Assembly (NCBI GenBank): GCA_947072805.1 | Contig: CAMTJK010000089.1 | Coordinates: 1-11,781 of the forward strand | DNA: 11,781 nt | Direction: 5' to 3' | Origin: an uncultured Prevotella sp. | GTDB taxonomy: Bacteria; Bacteroidota; Bacteroidia; Bacteroidales; Bacteroidaceae | Shown: piece by piece, positions 1 to 6,363 of the stretch | How positions within the stretch are numbered: position 1 is the first letter of the stretch | Layout: each line of letters opens with the position of its first letter | Notes under the pieces: generated by a model | The model's input: only the letters and a program-made list of their open reading frames with translations | Told to the model about the DNA's origin: nothing | Databases searched by the model: none | Translations under genes and position numbers: made by a program

Positions 1-24
1 CACACGTTAAAGTAAAGATTTTTC
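1..24 (+). repeat. Left arm of a 24-bp imperfect inverted repeat
   Basis: The 24 bases starting at the window edge match the reverse complement of 11602-11625 at 23 of 24 positions. The first 16 (CACACGTTAAAGTAAA) are identical, and the mismatch is at position 17. Allowing one gap, about five more bases match. The repeat may extend left beyond the window. It more likely belongs to a family of dispersed intergenic repeats than to transposon ends, because the DNA between the arms is ordinary core genome. Confidence 0.55.
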
Positions 25-93
25 TAAAATGTTAATGAAACTTTAGCAATGTGTTTTCATTGTGTGTTTTGCAGAATATTCAAGTTAGATTTT

Positions 94-128
94 CTTGACG
101 AAGCGCACTCATGTTCTAAATAATTTTG
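94..128 (+). promoter_or_regulatory. Possible Bacteroidota promoter, rightward
   Basis: TAATTTTG at 121-128 fits the Bacteroidota -7 consensus TAnnTTTG. A weak -33 candidate (CTTG, 94-97) lies 23 bases upstream, at the long end of accepted spacing. The only ORF it could drive begins at 133, which would make the transcript nearly leaderless. The match may be chance in AT-rich DNA. Confidence 0.25.
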
Positions 129-132
129 TATA

Positions 133-243
133 ATGAAAGAAGATATTTCTATTAAGGTAAAAGAATCATTCCTTAAGGTGAGATTAATAATTATAAGTAG
201 TAATCTAATCTTTTTTATTACTTTAGCGTATAACCTTAATTAA
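133..243 (+). CDS. Doubtful 36-residue hydrophobic peptide
   Basis: An uninterrupted ATG-to-TAA frame of 36 codons encodes a peptide with a charged start (MKEDISIKVKESFLK) followed by a hydrophobic stretch (VRLIIISSNLIFFITLAY) that could form one membrane helix. A TAnnTTTG element lies directly upstream. Against it: the start codon is only about 5 bases past that element, no ribosome binding site is visible, and the hydrophobic part is what AT-rich DNA gives by chance. I do not recognise it. It is listed because it is too short for ordinary gene finding. Confidence 0.15.
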   Translation: MKEDISIKVKESFLKVRLIIISSNLIFFITLAYNLN

Positions 244-276
244 TACCCCCCTGATAAAGACGTATATGGAGGCATT

Positions 277-1188
277 TTATCTCAACCTTAAAGCATCTCC
301 CACCCTAATTTGGTAATAAGGAGGCAAGTGATTTATTTTATATAGATACTTAAGACGTATACAGTAAAGCTGTGATATATCATACATCGACTCACCTTGC
401 TTGACATAATGCACTCGTCCTTTGTAAATTTTTGGAGCTTTCTTATTCTTTTTTTTCAGATATATAATATCGCCTTCGTTTAGAATGTCATTTCGGTCAC
501 GCTCATTATATTTTGAAAGCAATCTCGCGGAGACACCCAACTCCTTACTCAGGGTTTTAAATGTATCACCAGATTTTGCTTTTACGTAGTAATTGTCATA
601 GAACTGATATACCTGATGCTGTATACCAACTGCATAATAACCTCCTTTGCCGTGATGTGCCATGTATTTACCATATCCCTTTGCATGGTCGTATTCATCA
701 AGCCTATACAATTGAATTATATCGATCAAACGGTTGGCATATTGGGGATTTGTGGCATAGCCAGCAGCCTTAAGCCCCCTCGCCCATCCTTTATAATCGG
801 TTACAGCAAGACGAAACAACGAGCTGTAACGCTGGCTACCTACAAGAAATTTGGAATGATCTTCATAGCTTTCGTAAGCATTCCTGTATGCACGAAAACA
901 TTCGTTTTTAGCGTCATCGTCATAATACACTGTCGCACCTTTCCAGCCATGACACTTTATTCCGAAATGATTATTCCCTCTTCTGGCAAGCAAACTCTTG
1001 CCAGCACCAGACTCAAGAAGTCCCTGGGCAAGCGTTATACTTGCAGGAATACGATATTTCAACATCTGTTCGATTGCGACATCCTTATATTGGTTTATGT
1101 ATTGCTGATATGCCTGATTCCATCGAATCTGGGCGCACAGATAACATGGGGCAAGCATCAGTAATATTACATACAATAGTCTAATCAT
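277..1188 (-). CDS. Secreted N-acetylglucosaminidase (GH73-type) with two C-terminal LysM domains
   Basis: This is a peptidoglycan hydrolase expected to cleave glycan strands between GlcNAc and MurNAc. The chosen start (MIRLLYVILL...) gives 303 residues and a clean signal peptide with probable cleavage after LCA (residue 19). The frame stays open 18 codons further upstream to 1242, but that extension would bury the signal peptide and run past the promoter element. The catalytic domain spans about residues 30-185. It carries the GH73 signature around AQGLLESGAGKS, with E59 the likely acid, then NNHFGIK and a GYATNPQYANRL segment. Two LysM modules follow (about 215-260 and 270-303), which bind peptidoglycan. 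Between them lies a basic linker (KKKNKKAPK). The gene is divergent from cdd. It is probably a periplasmic or outer-envelope cell-wall remodelling enzyme. The family assignment is strong; the biological partner is not visible here. Confidence 0.88.
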   Translation of the reverse strand: MIRLLYVILLMLAPCYLCAQIRWNQAYQQYINQYKDVAIEQMLKYRIPASITLAQGLLESGAGKSLLARRGNNHFGIKCHGWKGATVYYDDDAKNECFRAYRNAYESYEDHSKFLVGSQRYSSLFRLAVTDYKGWARGLKAAGYATNPQYANRLIDIIQLYRLDEYDHAKGYGKYMAHHGKGGYYAVGIQHQVYQFYDNYYVKAKSGDTFKTLSKELGVSARLLSKYNERDRNDILNEGDIIYLKKKNKKAPKIYKGRVHYVKQGESMYDISQLYCIRLKYLYKINHLPPYYQIRVGDALRLR

Positions 1189-1212
1189 AGAATAACCAAT
1201 ATAAATAGAATG

Positions 1213-1243
1213 CAAAAATAACGAAAACAATTCATTTATCACA
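1213..1243 (-). promoter_or_regulatory. Promoter of the glucosaminidase gene
   Basis: On the minus strand TATTTTTG (plus 1213-1220) fits TAnnTTTG. A -33-like TGTG (plus 1240-1243) lies 19 bases upstream and falls inside the 1234-1250 palindrome. The element lies 24 bases before the chosen start codon at 1188, which supports that start over the longer frame. Confidence 0.5.
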
Positions 1244-1250
1244 GATAAAT
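1234..1250. promoter_or_regulatory. Palindrome between divergent promoters, candidate operator
   Basis: ATTTATC-ACA-GATAAAT is a perfect inverted repeat with 7-bp arms and a 3-bp centre. It covers the likely -33 position of the leftward glucosaminidase promoter and lies just upstream of the -7 element of cdd. Its size and position suit a dimeric repressor or activator, but no regulator can be named. In AT-rich DNA a palindrome of this size can also arise by chance. Confidence 0.35.
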
Positions 1251-1253
1251 TAC

Positions 1254-1261
1254 TAAATTTG
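1254..1261 (+). promoter_or_regulatory. -7 promoter element of cdd
   Basis: TAAATTTG fits TAnnTTTG and ends 19 bases before the cdd start codon, giving a short untranslated leader. The -33 region (about 1230-1234) is a poor match to TTTG, so the promoter may need an activator at the adjacent palindrome or be weak. Confidence 0.5.
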
Positions 1262-1280
1262 CAATAAAATCAAGAATATT

Positions 1281-1760
1281 ATGAAAAAAAAGATTATCGA
1301 ATCTGTGTATAATGTTTATAATCTTGACGAATTATCAGAAGCCGAAAAACATCTGATAAAAACAGCAATAGAAGCAACGAACCGCTCTTACGCGAAATAT
1401 TCACATTTCAAGGTCGGAGCTGCTTTACTACTGGAAAATGGTGTGGAAATTATGGGATGCAACCAAGAGAATGCTGCATATCCGGTTACTATCTGTGCAG
1501 AACGAACAGCCCTATTTTCAGCAGGAGTCCAATATCCAGACCAAGCAGTTGTAATGCTTGCCATAGCAGCAAGAAATGAATCTGGAGAGCTGTTGGATGA
1601 GCCGGTCACGCCTTGTGGTAGTTGCCGTCAAGCAATAATAGAGACAGAACAGCGTTATAACAAGCAAATCAGGATTTTATTATACGGCAATAACCATATA
1701 TATTCCATCGATGGTATACGCCAGCTCATGCCATTATCATTCACAGATAAGCAGATGTGA
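1281..1760 (+). CDS. cdd: Cytidine deaminase
   Basis: It hydrolytically deaminates cytidine and deoxycytidine to uridine and deoxyuridine in cytosolic pyrimidine salvage. At 159 residues it has the single-domain, homotetrameric size. The zinc site is complete: C72-A-E74 carries the first ligand and the proton-shuttling Glu, and PCGSC (C112, C115) gives the other two ligands. A Cys first ligand rather than His is typical of the tetrameric class. FKVGAAL (43-49) and NQENAAYP (61-68) are the conserved substrate-binding segments. It is the only long plus-strand gene in the window. It is divergent from the glucosaminidase gene and converges with the lipoprotein gene, leaving only 8 bases between the stop codons. 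Its short acidic N-terminal extension is unremarkable. Confidence 0.96.
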   Translation: MKKKIIESVYNVYNLDELSEAEKHLIKTAIEATNRSYAKYSHFKVGAALLLENGVEIMGCNQENAAYPVTICAERTALFSAGVQYPDQAVVMLAIAARNESGELLDEPVTPCGSCRQAIIETEQRYNKQIRILLYGNNHIYSIDGIRQLMPLSFTDKQM

Positions 1761-1775
1761 AGTTATTCTCATCTG
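1752..1775. terminator. Hairpin over two convergent stop codons
   Basis: CAGATG (1752-1757) pairs with CATCTG (1770-1775), and GAA (1759-1761) with TTC (1766-1768). One T/T mismatch interrupts the stem and the loop is GTTA. The structure contains the cdd stop (1758-1760) and the first base of the lipoprotein stop codon (1769-1771 on plus). It is symmetric, so it could serve both transcripts. There is no T-tract on either side, so terminator function is only plausible. Confidence 0.3.
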
Positions 1776-3220
1776 AATTGATAGCATCCAGCATCAGGCT
1801 TAATTCCTCTTTCTACTCCATCGCGGTCAAAACCTACAGTTTCCAATGGTATAGCCAATCCTCTTGCTACAGAGTTTTCCGACAGATGAAAATCATAGAA
1901 CAGGTTTTCCGTATCTATGTTCTTGAACAATGCCTCACCCTGAACATTATCTGTAGGCGTCTCCCATATAATGTTTCTAAACAACTCTGAAGAAGTATTG
2001 CCGGCATCTTTAGGTGTTCGCAATATGGAGTTGGTGAAAAAATATCCGAACTCGATATCCTTGTTACGAGAATCTCCCATTATCTCATCATCAGCATATC
2101 CTGTAACAATGGAATTATAACAGGCAAGGAAATATAACGGATAATCATTGTTTTCATGGTAATTTGTGAAACGCAATGCCACCCCTCGTTCGGCGTTAAA
2201 CGGATAGAACTGTGCTATCGTCGAATATATGAGCAAGGCGCTTCCACCGAAAATCCCAACACAATCACCCAGCACGTTTGTAATCTGACAATTTAGCATC
2301 GCCACATTAGAATTAACGGCTTTTACGCCAGGACCTTTACAGTTATGAATGATAGCGTTTTCTAAGAATAATCTGTATGTAAGAGAATCATAGGCTGACG
2401 AATCGCACACGATACCATATTCACTGCTATGAATATCGACATTACATAATATATTGCCATTTGAAGTATCGTGTATTCTTATGCCTTTCCATTGACCACT
2501 TACACGATCATAAGGAAGATAATCAAACATATTATCCATTCTATCTCCTCTGAAGACTACATTCTGGCTATCGCCCTGTGGATTAACAAGAAGCCTTCCG
2601 AACACATCTATCCCGGCTCCACTATGGAAAAAAAATCTTGCCGGAGCATTTATTGTAAGTGTCACCCCTTTTTCAACTTTTATTCCACCATAAACAACAA
2701 TAGGACGTGAAGTTGAAATAACAGTATCTTGTGAAATTACGATATCGCTACATAATATGGCATCCCATGAATATGCACGTAAGTTCACTCTCTGTTCTAC
2801 ACCACTCTCTAACGAAAATATGATATTGTCCTCAACCAATTGTGGGGCATCCGCGTCACGCAAACCAGACGTCAGTTCAACGAATACTCTGAGACTATCT
2901 CCCTTACGTATCTCTAAATCATTTACAAAACTTCCTTGTGTATTATCAAGATAGGTACCATCTACGTTTACCCGGAAACCGCTTTGGTTGCCTCTTTGTA
3001 ATCTCACCTGATTTAAACGCAAGCCATCGTTGTTTTTATTATATACCCAAAATGTATATGTAGATGTAGGCACTGTACTGAAAACAGTATCCATCATTAT
3101 TGTATCTCTGGAAAAAGTAAGCAAATCAGATTTTGATGTAGAAAACGAATCGTCATCGCTACATGCAGAAAACAAGCAAACTGTTATGGCTATTATAAAA
3201 AAAATCAGTCGTTTCATCAT
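1769..3220 (-). CDS. Probable surface lipoprotein with right-handed parallel beta-helix
   Basis: The 483-residue product starts with a textbook lipoprotein signal: MMKR, a hydrophobic run, and lipobox FSAC with the acylated Cys at residue 20. The residues after it (S-D-D-D) are acidic, the kind of signal that directs Bacteroidota lipoproteins to the cell surface. Residues about 30-150 resemble an N-terminal beta-sandwich (VPTSTYTFWVYN, LRVFVELTSG). From about 165 to 400 there are repeated short strands typical of a parallel beta-helix (VEKGVTLTI, IDVFGRLLV, WKGIRIHD, YGIVCDS, VGIFGGSALL). The end (DGVERGIKPDAGCYQ) is a common closing motif of such Bacteroidota proteins. No catalytic residues can be assigned. 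It may bind or act on a polysaccharide, but this is unproven. It lies 39 bases downstream of the rubrerythrin gene, with no promoter of its own visible, and its start codons sit inside a terminator hairpin. Confidence 0.8.
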   Translation of the reverse strand: MMKRLIFFIIAITVCLFSACSDDDSFSTSKSDLLTFSRDTIMMDTVFSTVPTSTYTFWVYNKNNDGLRLNQVRLQRGNQSGFRVNVDGTYLDNTQGSFVNDLEIRKGDSLRVFVELTSGLRDADAPQLVEDNIIFSLESGVEQRVNLRAYSWDAILCSDIVISQDTVISTSRPIVVYGGIKVEKGVTLTINAPARFFFHSGAGIDVFGRLLVNPQGDSQNVVFRGDRMDNMFDYLPYDRVSGQWKGIRIHDTSNGNILCNVDIHSSEYGIVCDSSAYDSLTYRLFLENAIIHNCKGPGVKAVNSNVAMLNCQITNVLGDCVGIFGGSALLIYSTIAQFYPFNAERGVALRFTNYHENNDYPLYFLACYNSIVTGYADDEIMGDSRNKDIEFGYFFTNSILRTPKDAGNTSSELFRNIIWETPTDNVQGEALFKNIDTENLFYDFHLSENSVARGLAIPLETVGFDRDGVERGIKPDAGCYQFR

Positions 3221-3238
3221 TAGATAAAACGACTGATT
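3197..3238 (-). terminator. Intrinsic terminator of the rubrerythrin gene, overlapping the next gene's start
   Basis: Read on the minus strand, AATCAGTCGTTT and AAACGACTGATT form a perfect 12-bp stem (plus 3227-3238 and 3203-3214). The 12-base loop contains ATGATG, and six more T follow the stem (eight T in all counting its last two bases). This is a standard intrinsic terminator placed 21 bases after the rubrerythrin stop codon. The loop ATGATG is also the start of the lipoprotein gene, so stem and T-tract encode residues 3-8 (K-R-L-I-F-F) of its signal peptide. Confidence 0.7.
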
Positions 3239-3259
3239 GCTTTAATTATTGTGTAGGAA

Positions 3260-3823
3260 TTACTTCTTGTTTCCGAAATAACGTTCGTACAGTCCCATAA
3301 ATCCAGCACAGTGGCGAGCCTCGTCTTTTGCCATCTCATGAACAGTATCGTGTGTAGCGTCCATACCGGCTGCCTTTGCGTTCTTTGCTATACGGAACTT
3401 ATCTTCACAAGCGCCTTTTTCTGCAGCAATGCGAGCTTCAAGATTACTCTTTGTGTCACCAAGAACCTCACCAAGCAGTTCTGCAAATTTTGATGCATGT
3501 TCTGCCTCTTCAAAGGCATAGCGTTTGTATGCTTCTGCAATTTCAGGATATCCTTCACGATCAGCCTGACGGCTCATTGCAAGGTACATACCTACTTCAC
3601 CACACTCCCCGTTGAAATGAGCCTGCAAATCCTTTATCATGGCTTCGTCTGCACCCTCGTTCTTTGCTGCGCCAAGAGTGTGAACGGTTGCAAAGTTTGC
3701 AGAACCGGTTATTTCCATCTCAGTAAACTTAGAAGCAGGAGCCTTACATATAGGACACTGCTCAGGAGCTGCATCGCCCTCGTATATGTATCCACATACA
3801 GAGCAAATAAATTTCTTTCTCAT
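3260..3823 (-). CDS. Reverse rubrerythrin (N-terminal rubredoxin, C-terminal diiron domain)
   Basis: This is a cytosolic peroxide reductase: electrons pass from NADH through a reductase to the rubredoxin iron and on to a diiron centre that reduces H2O2 to water. The 187 residues are in the reversed order compared with classical rubrerythrin. The rubredoxin domain comes first, with C7-x2-C10 and C23-x2-C26 (FICSVCGY and QCPICKAP). The four-helix ferritin-like domain spans about 55-185. Its likely iron ligands lie in GECGEVGMY (E73, E76), EEAEH (105-109) and DEARH (167-171). Similar proteins in clostridia are called RevRbr or rubperoxin and are sometimes annotated NADH peroxidase. The gene has its own promoter at 3861-3892 and a terminator directly downstream, so it can be expressed alone, as suits an oxidative-stress gene in an anaerobe. 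Confidence 0.93.
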   Translation of the reverse strand: MRKKFICSVCGYIYEGDAAPEQCPICKAPASKFTEMEITGSANFATVHTLGAAKNEGADEAMIKDLQAHFNGECGEVGMYLAMSRQADREGYPEIAEAYKRYAFEEAEHASKFAELLGEVLGDTKSNLEARIAAEKGACEDKFRIAKNAKAAGMDATHDTVHEMAKDEARHCAGFMGLYERYFGNKK

Positions 3824-3860
3824 ATCAGTATCTGTTAAAGTTTAATTGGTTCTAACATTG

Positions 3861-3892
3861 CAAAATTAATAAATGTGGCTCATTCGAACAAA
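3861..3892 (-). promoter_or_regulatory. Promoter of the rubrerythrin gene
   Basis: On the minus strand TTTG (plus 3889-3892) is followed after 20 bases by TAATTTTG (plus 3861-3868), a full match to the Bacteroidota consensus. The -7 element ends 37 bases before the start codon at 3823. This is the best promoter in the window and points to strong expression. Confidence 0.75.
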
Positions 3893-3919
3893 TAATTTAG
3901 CTTGAAATATCGCCGATTA

Positions 3920-4933
3920 TTAATCTTTTTTCCAAATTGCGCCTTCACGTAAAATAATTTTTATCTTTTTATCTTTCGATATATCAGGCTTTTTCCATTC
4001 TCCGGCAAAAACTTGTATTGTAGTCTTCTTTCCTACAGGTGCAGAATCCACTGCAGACTGTAAGTCAAGATAATTACCAATTCCGTTCTTTGCAACCGAC
4101 ATATCATAATGAACAACATGCTTTCTTAATGCTGGAATTTCCTTCGCTGTGGCATCAGCAAGCAAAGAGGCTACAACATGTGCGCCATATATACAATAAT
4201 GCGTGTTATCCTGTCGTCCCTTTGGTATGGATGGCACCTCGCCAGGCAGAAACCACATATGAAGTTTCTTGGATGCCTCACGTCCTAAACCCTGCTCAAG
4301 TTCATGGGTAATTTTATTAGCATCAACAAATGCAACCCCCATTTCCTTTGCTACATTTTTCGGTGATATGATATACGCACCATGCGTATCAACCAAAGAG
4401 TCACCCTCTTCAGATGCTTTTATATTTGTTGGTCCTGTTGTATTACGCAAAGCCTCGTCATCGTCATTTTGGGGTATCTGTTTCAGGAAATTGCGCCTTA
4501 TCACACTATTGAACAATACCGGTATTCCGCCTTTATCCCTCGTTTCACGAACAAACTTACGCAGATTTTCATCAAATGTAGTTCCCGGTTCCGTGTGTCG
4601 GTCAGCTTTTGGCTTTTCATCATTATGACCAAACTGTATAAATACATAATCTCCAGGTTTTATCTTATCCAATACAACCTGCCAGCGTCCTTCATTTATA
4701 AAGCTCTTTGAAGAACGACCATTGACAGCATGATTATCAACACGGATCTTATCATCAAAATAGCATTGTAATGCCATACCCCAACCACGCTCAAGGTTAC
4801 CATTTGATATGTTTTTGTTTGCCATTGTTGAATCTCCTATCATAAAGATAGTAACAACATCGTCTTTCTTAAATGAAGACATCATGACAGCCAACATAAT
4901 AAGGCCCATGAATAATAAATTCGATTTTTTCAT
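3920..4933 (-). CDS. Rhamnogalacturonan acetylesterase-like SGNH hydrolase with a truncated pectinesterase-like tail
   Basis: It likely removes acetyl groups from rhamnogalacturonan or another pectic glycan outside the cytoplasm (CE12-type). The N-terminus (MKKSNLLFMGLIMLAVMMSS) is a signal peptide. The SGNH blocks are complete: GDST with nucleophile S35, N71-G72 in AVNGRSSKS, GHND with N104, and DNTH with D242 and H245 of the triad. The esterase domain ends near residue 265. Residues about 275-337 (MSVAKNGIGNYLDLQSAVD, then TIQVFAGEWKKPDIS and IKIILREGAIW) resemble the first coil of a pectin methylesterase (CE8), whose members begin VAKDGSGxYxTIQxAID. The rest of a CE8 domain is absent and nothing like it follows in the 97 bases downstream. 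CE12-CE8 fusions are known in this phylum, so this looks like a fusion that lost most of its second domain. The gene lies 55 bases after hisS, beyond a long hairpin, with no promoter motif visible in the gap. Confidence 0.85.
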   Translation of the reverse strand: MKKSNLLFMGLIMLAVMMSSFKKDDVVTIFMIGDSTMANKNISNGNLERGWGMALQCYFDDKIRVDNHAVNGRSSKSFINEGRWQVVLDKIKPGDYVFIQFGHNDEKPKADRHTEPGTTFDENLRKFVRETRDKGGIPVLFNSVIRRNFLKQIPQNDDDEALRNTTGPTNIKASEEGDSLVDTHGAYIISPKNVAKEMGVAFVDANKITHELEQGLGREASKKLHMWFLPGEVPSIPKGRQDNTHYCIYGAHVVASLLADATAKEIPALRKHVVHYDMSVAKNGIGNYLDLQSAVDSAPVGKKTTIQVFAGEWKKPDISKDKKIKIILREGAIWKKD

Positions 4934-4948
4934 TGTTTTAGTATTATC

Positions 4949-4985
4949 ATATATGGGTACGGACTAATAGTCTGTACCCATATAT
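4949..4985 (-). terminator. Long hairpin between hisS and the acetylesterase gene
   Basis: ATATATGGGTAC (4949-4960) pairs with GTACCCATATAT (4974-4985), then GACT (4962-4965) with AGTC (4969-4972), leaving a three-base loop. The one non-Watson-Crick position (4961/4973) is C-A on the transcribed minus strand and G-U on plus. The structure begins 3 bases after the hisS stop codon. There is no T-tract, so it may be a terminator of the kind often seen in Bacteroidota, a 3'-end protecting structure or a processing site. Confidence 0.55.
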
Positions 4986-4988
4986 AAA

Positions 4989-6359
4989 TTATTTACCGTT
5001 TAATATTATAGTAAGCAACTGTTCCGGAGAAACCATTGTCTGTTCTCCTGTTGCCATATTCTTGAGATTGATCAATCCTTGTTGTATCTCATTCTCACCC
5101 GCCATAGCTACATATGGTATCTGTTTTGAATTAGCATAGGCCATTTGTTTCTTTATCTTAGATAGGTCTGGGTATATTTCTGTACGAATGCCTTGTGCTC
5201 TGATTTTTGCAGCCACATTCATACAATACTCCGTTTCTTGCTCTCCAAAATTAATAAATAGCAACTGCGTACCGACGACAGCTTCGGATGGGAATAAATT
5301 TAAGGTATTAAGAACATCATATATTCTGTCGGCTCCGAATGAAATTCCGACACCACTCAATCCCGGCATTCCAAATATTCCTGTAAGATTGTCATAGCGT
5401 CCTCCTCCCGTAATACTACCCATCGTCGTATCAAGAGCTTTCACCTCAAATATTGCACCTGTATAATAATTTAATCCTCGGGCTAATGATAGGTCGAGCT
5501 GAATTTCGTTGACCATATTTATTGTCTTCAGCGTATCAAGTATATACTTTATCTCCTCTATACCTTTTAACCCAACACAACTTCCCTTGAGTACATCGCT
5601 GATAACTGATAATTTCTCGTCATTGCTTCCGGAAAGTGAGATTATTGGCTGTAATGTGCTTATCGCAGTTTCTGATATACCAGCTTTACGCAGTTCTTCA
5701 TTAACTCCATCAATACCAATCTTATCAAGTTTATCAATAGCAACTGTTATATCTGTGATCTTCTCGGACTCTCCAATTATATCTGCTATCCCGCTTAGTA
5801 TTTTTCTGTTGTTGATTTTTATCACAACACGTATGCCCAAACGAGAGAATACAGTATCAACAATTTGCATCAATTCAACTTCATTAAACAAGGAATCACT
5901 TCCTACAACGTCAGCATCACACTGATAGAATTCACGATATCTGCCTTTTTGCGGTCGATCTGCTCTCCAAACCGGTTGGATCTGGTAACGTTTGAAAGGG
6001 AGTTGTAACTCTTCCCTATGCATTACGACATAACGTGCAAATGGTACTGTTAGGTCATAACGCAGCCCTTTCTCACTGATTTTCTGAGCCAAACGAATGG
6101 AATTGCGTGAGGATAAGTCATTATCAAGCACTTTAGATAGATAATCACCACTATTAAGAATCTTGAACAGAAGTTTATCTCCTTCCTCACCATACTTACC
6201 CATCAAGGTTTGAAGGGTCTCCATTGCCGGAGTTTCAATCTGTTGATACCCGTATAACTCATAGACAGAGCGTATTGTATTGAAAAGATAGTTGCGCTTC
6301 GCCATTTCTGTTGTCGAGAAATCACGAGTTCCCTTTGGTATTGTTGGTTTTTGTGCCAT
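4989..6359 (-). CDS. hisS: Histidine--tRNA ligase
   Basis: This class II aminoacyl-tRNA synthetase charges tRNA-His in the cytosol. At 456 residues it is somewhat longer than the roughly 420-residue enterobacterial enzyme. Motif 2 is seen at WRADRPQKGRYREFYQCDAD (131-150). The histidine-specific motif LARGLNYYTG is at 292-301, the glycine-rich GGGRYDNL at 318-325, and motif 3 (GVGISFGADR) at 336-345. The anticodon-binding domain occupies about 365-455. An insertion-like segment at 205-275 separates the halves of the catalytic domain. The start codon lies 4 bases after the purA stop codon, so the two are co-transcribed. A stable hairpin follows the stop codon. Confidence 0.97.
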   Translation of the reverse strand: MAQKPTIPKGTRDFSTTEMAKRNYLFNTIRSVYELYGYQQIETPAMETLQTLMGKYGEEGDKLLFKILNSGDYLSKVLDNDLSSRNSIRLAQKISEKGLRYDLTVPFARYVVMHREELQLPFKRYQIQPVWRADRPQKGRYREFYQCDADVVGSDSLFNEVELMQIVDTVFSRLGIRVVIKINNRKILSGIADIIGESEKITDITVAIDKLDKIGIDGVNEELRKAGISETAISTLQPIISLSGSNDEKLSVISDVLKGSCVGLKGIEEIKYILDTLKTINMVNEIQLDLSLARGLNYYTGAIFEVKALDTTMGSITGGGRYDNLTGIFGMPGLSGVGISFGADRIYDVLNTLNLFPSEAVVGTQLLFINFGEQETEYCMNVAAKIRAQGIRTEIYPDLSKIKKQMAYANSKQIPYVAMAGENEIQQGLINLKNMATGEQTMVSPEQLLTIILNGK

Positions 6360-6363
6360 AATA

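Larger units (their letters stand above)
1..276. other. Gene-poor stretch at left window edge
   Basis: No convincing gene lies here. The first 24 bases match, in inverted orientation, a site near the right end of the window. Bases 44-71 contain an imperfect doubling of a TGTGTTTT-type motif. A TAnnTTTG element sits at 121-128, followed by a doubtful 36-codon ORF at 133-243. The motif ATTAAGGT occurs at 151-158 and its reverse complement at 233-240, with the palindrome CCTTAAGG at 171-178 between them. I see no T-tract terminator for the leftward glucosaminidase transcript, which enters this stretch at 276. Confidence 0.6.

Noticed and set aside
616..1164. A 182-codon frame on the plus strand opposite the glucosaminidase gene.
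   Set aside because: It lies wholly antisense to a well-supported gene. Its translation shows no family motif and reads as a shadow of the real frame.
1189..1242. An 18-residue N-terminal extension of the glucosaminidase.
   Set aside because: It would place a second hydrophobic stretch before a good signal peptide and would start upstream of the promoter element at 1213-1220.
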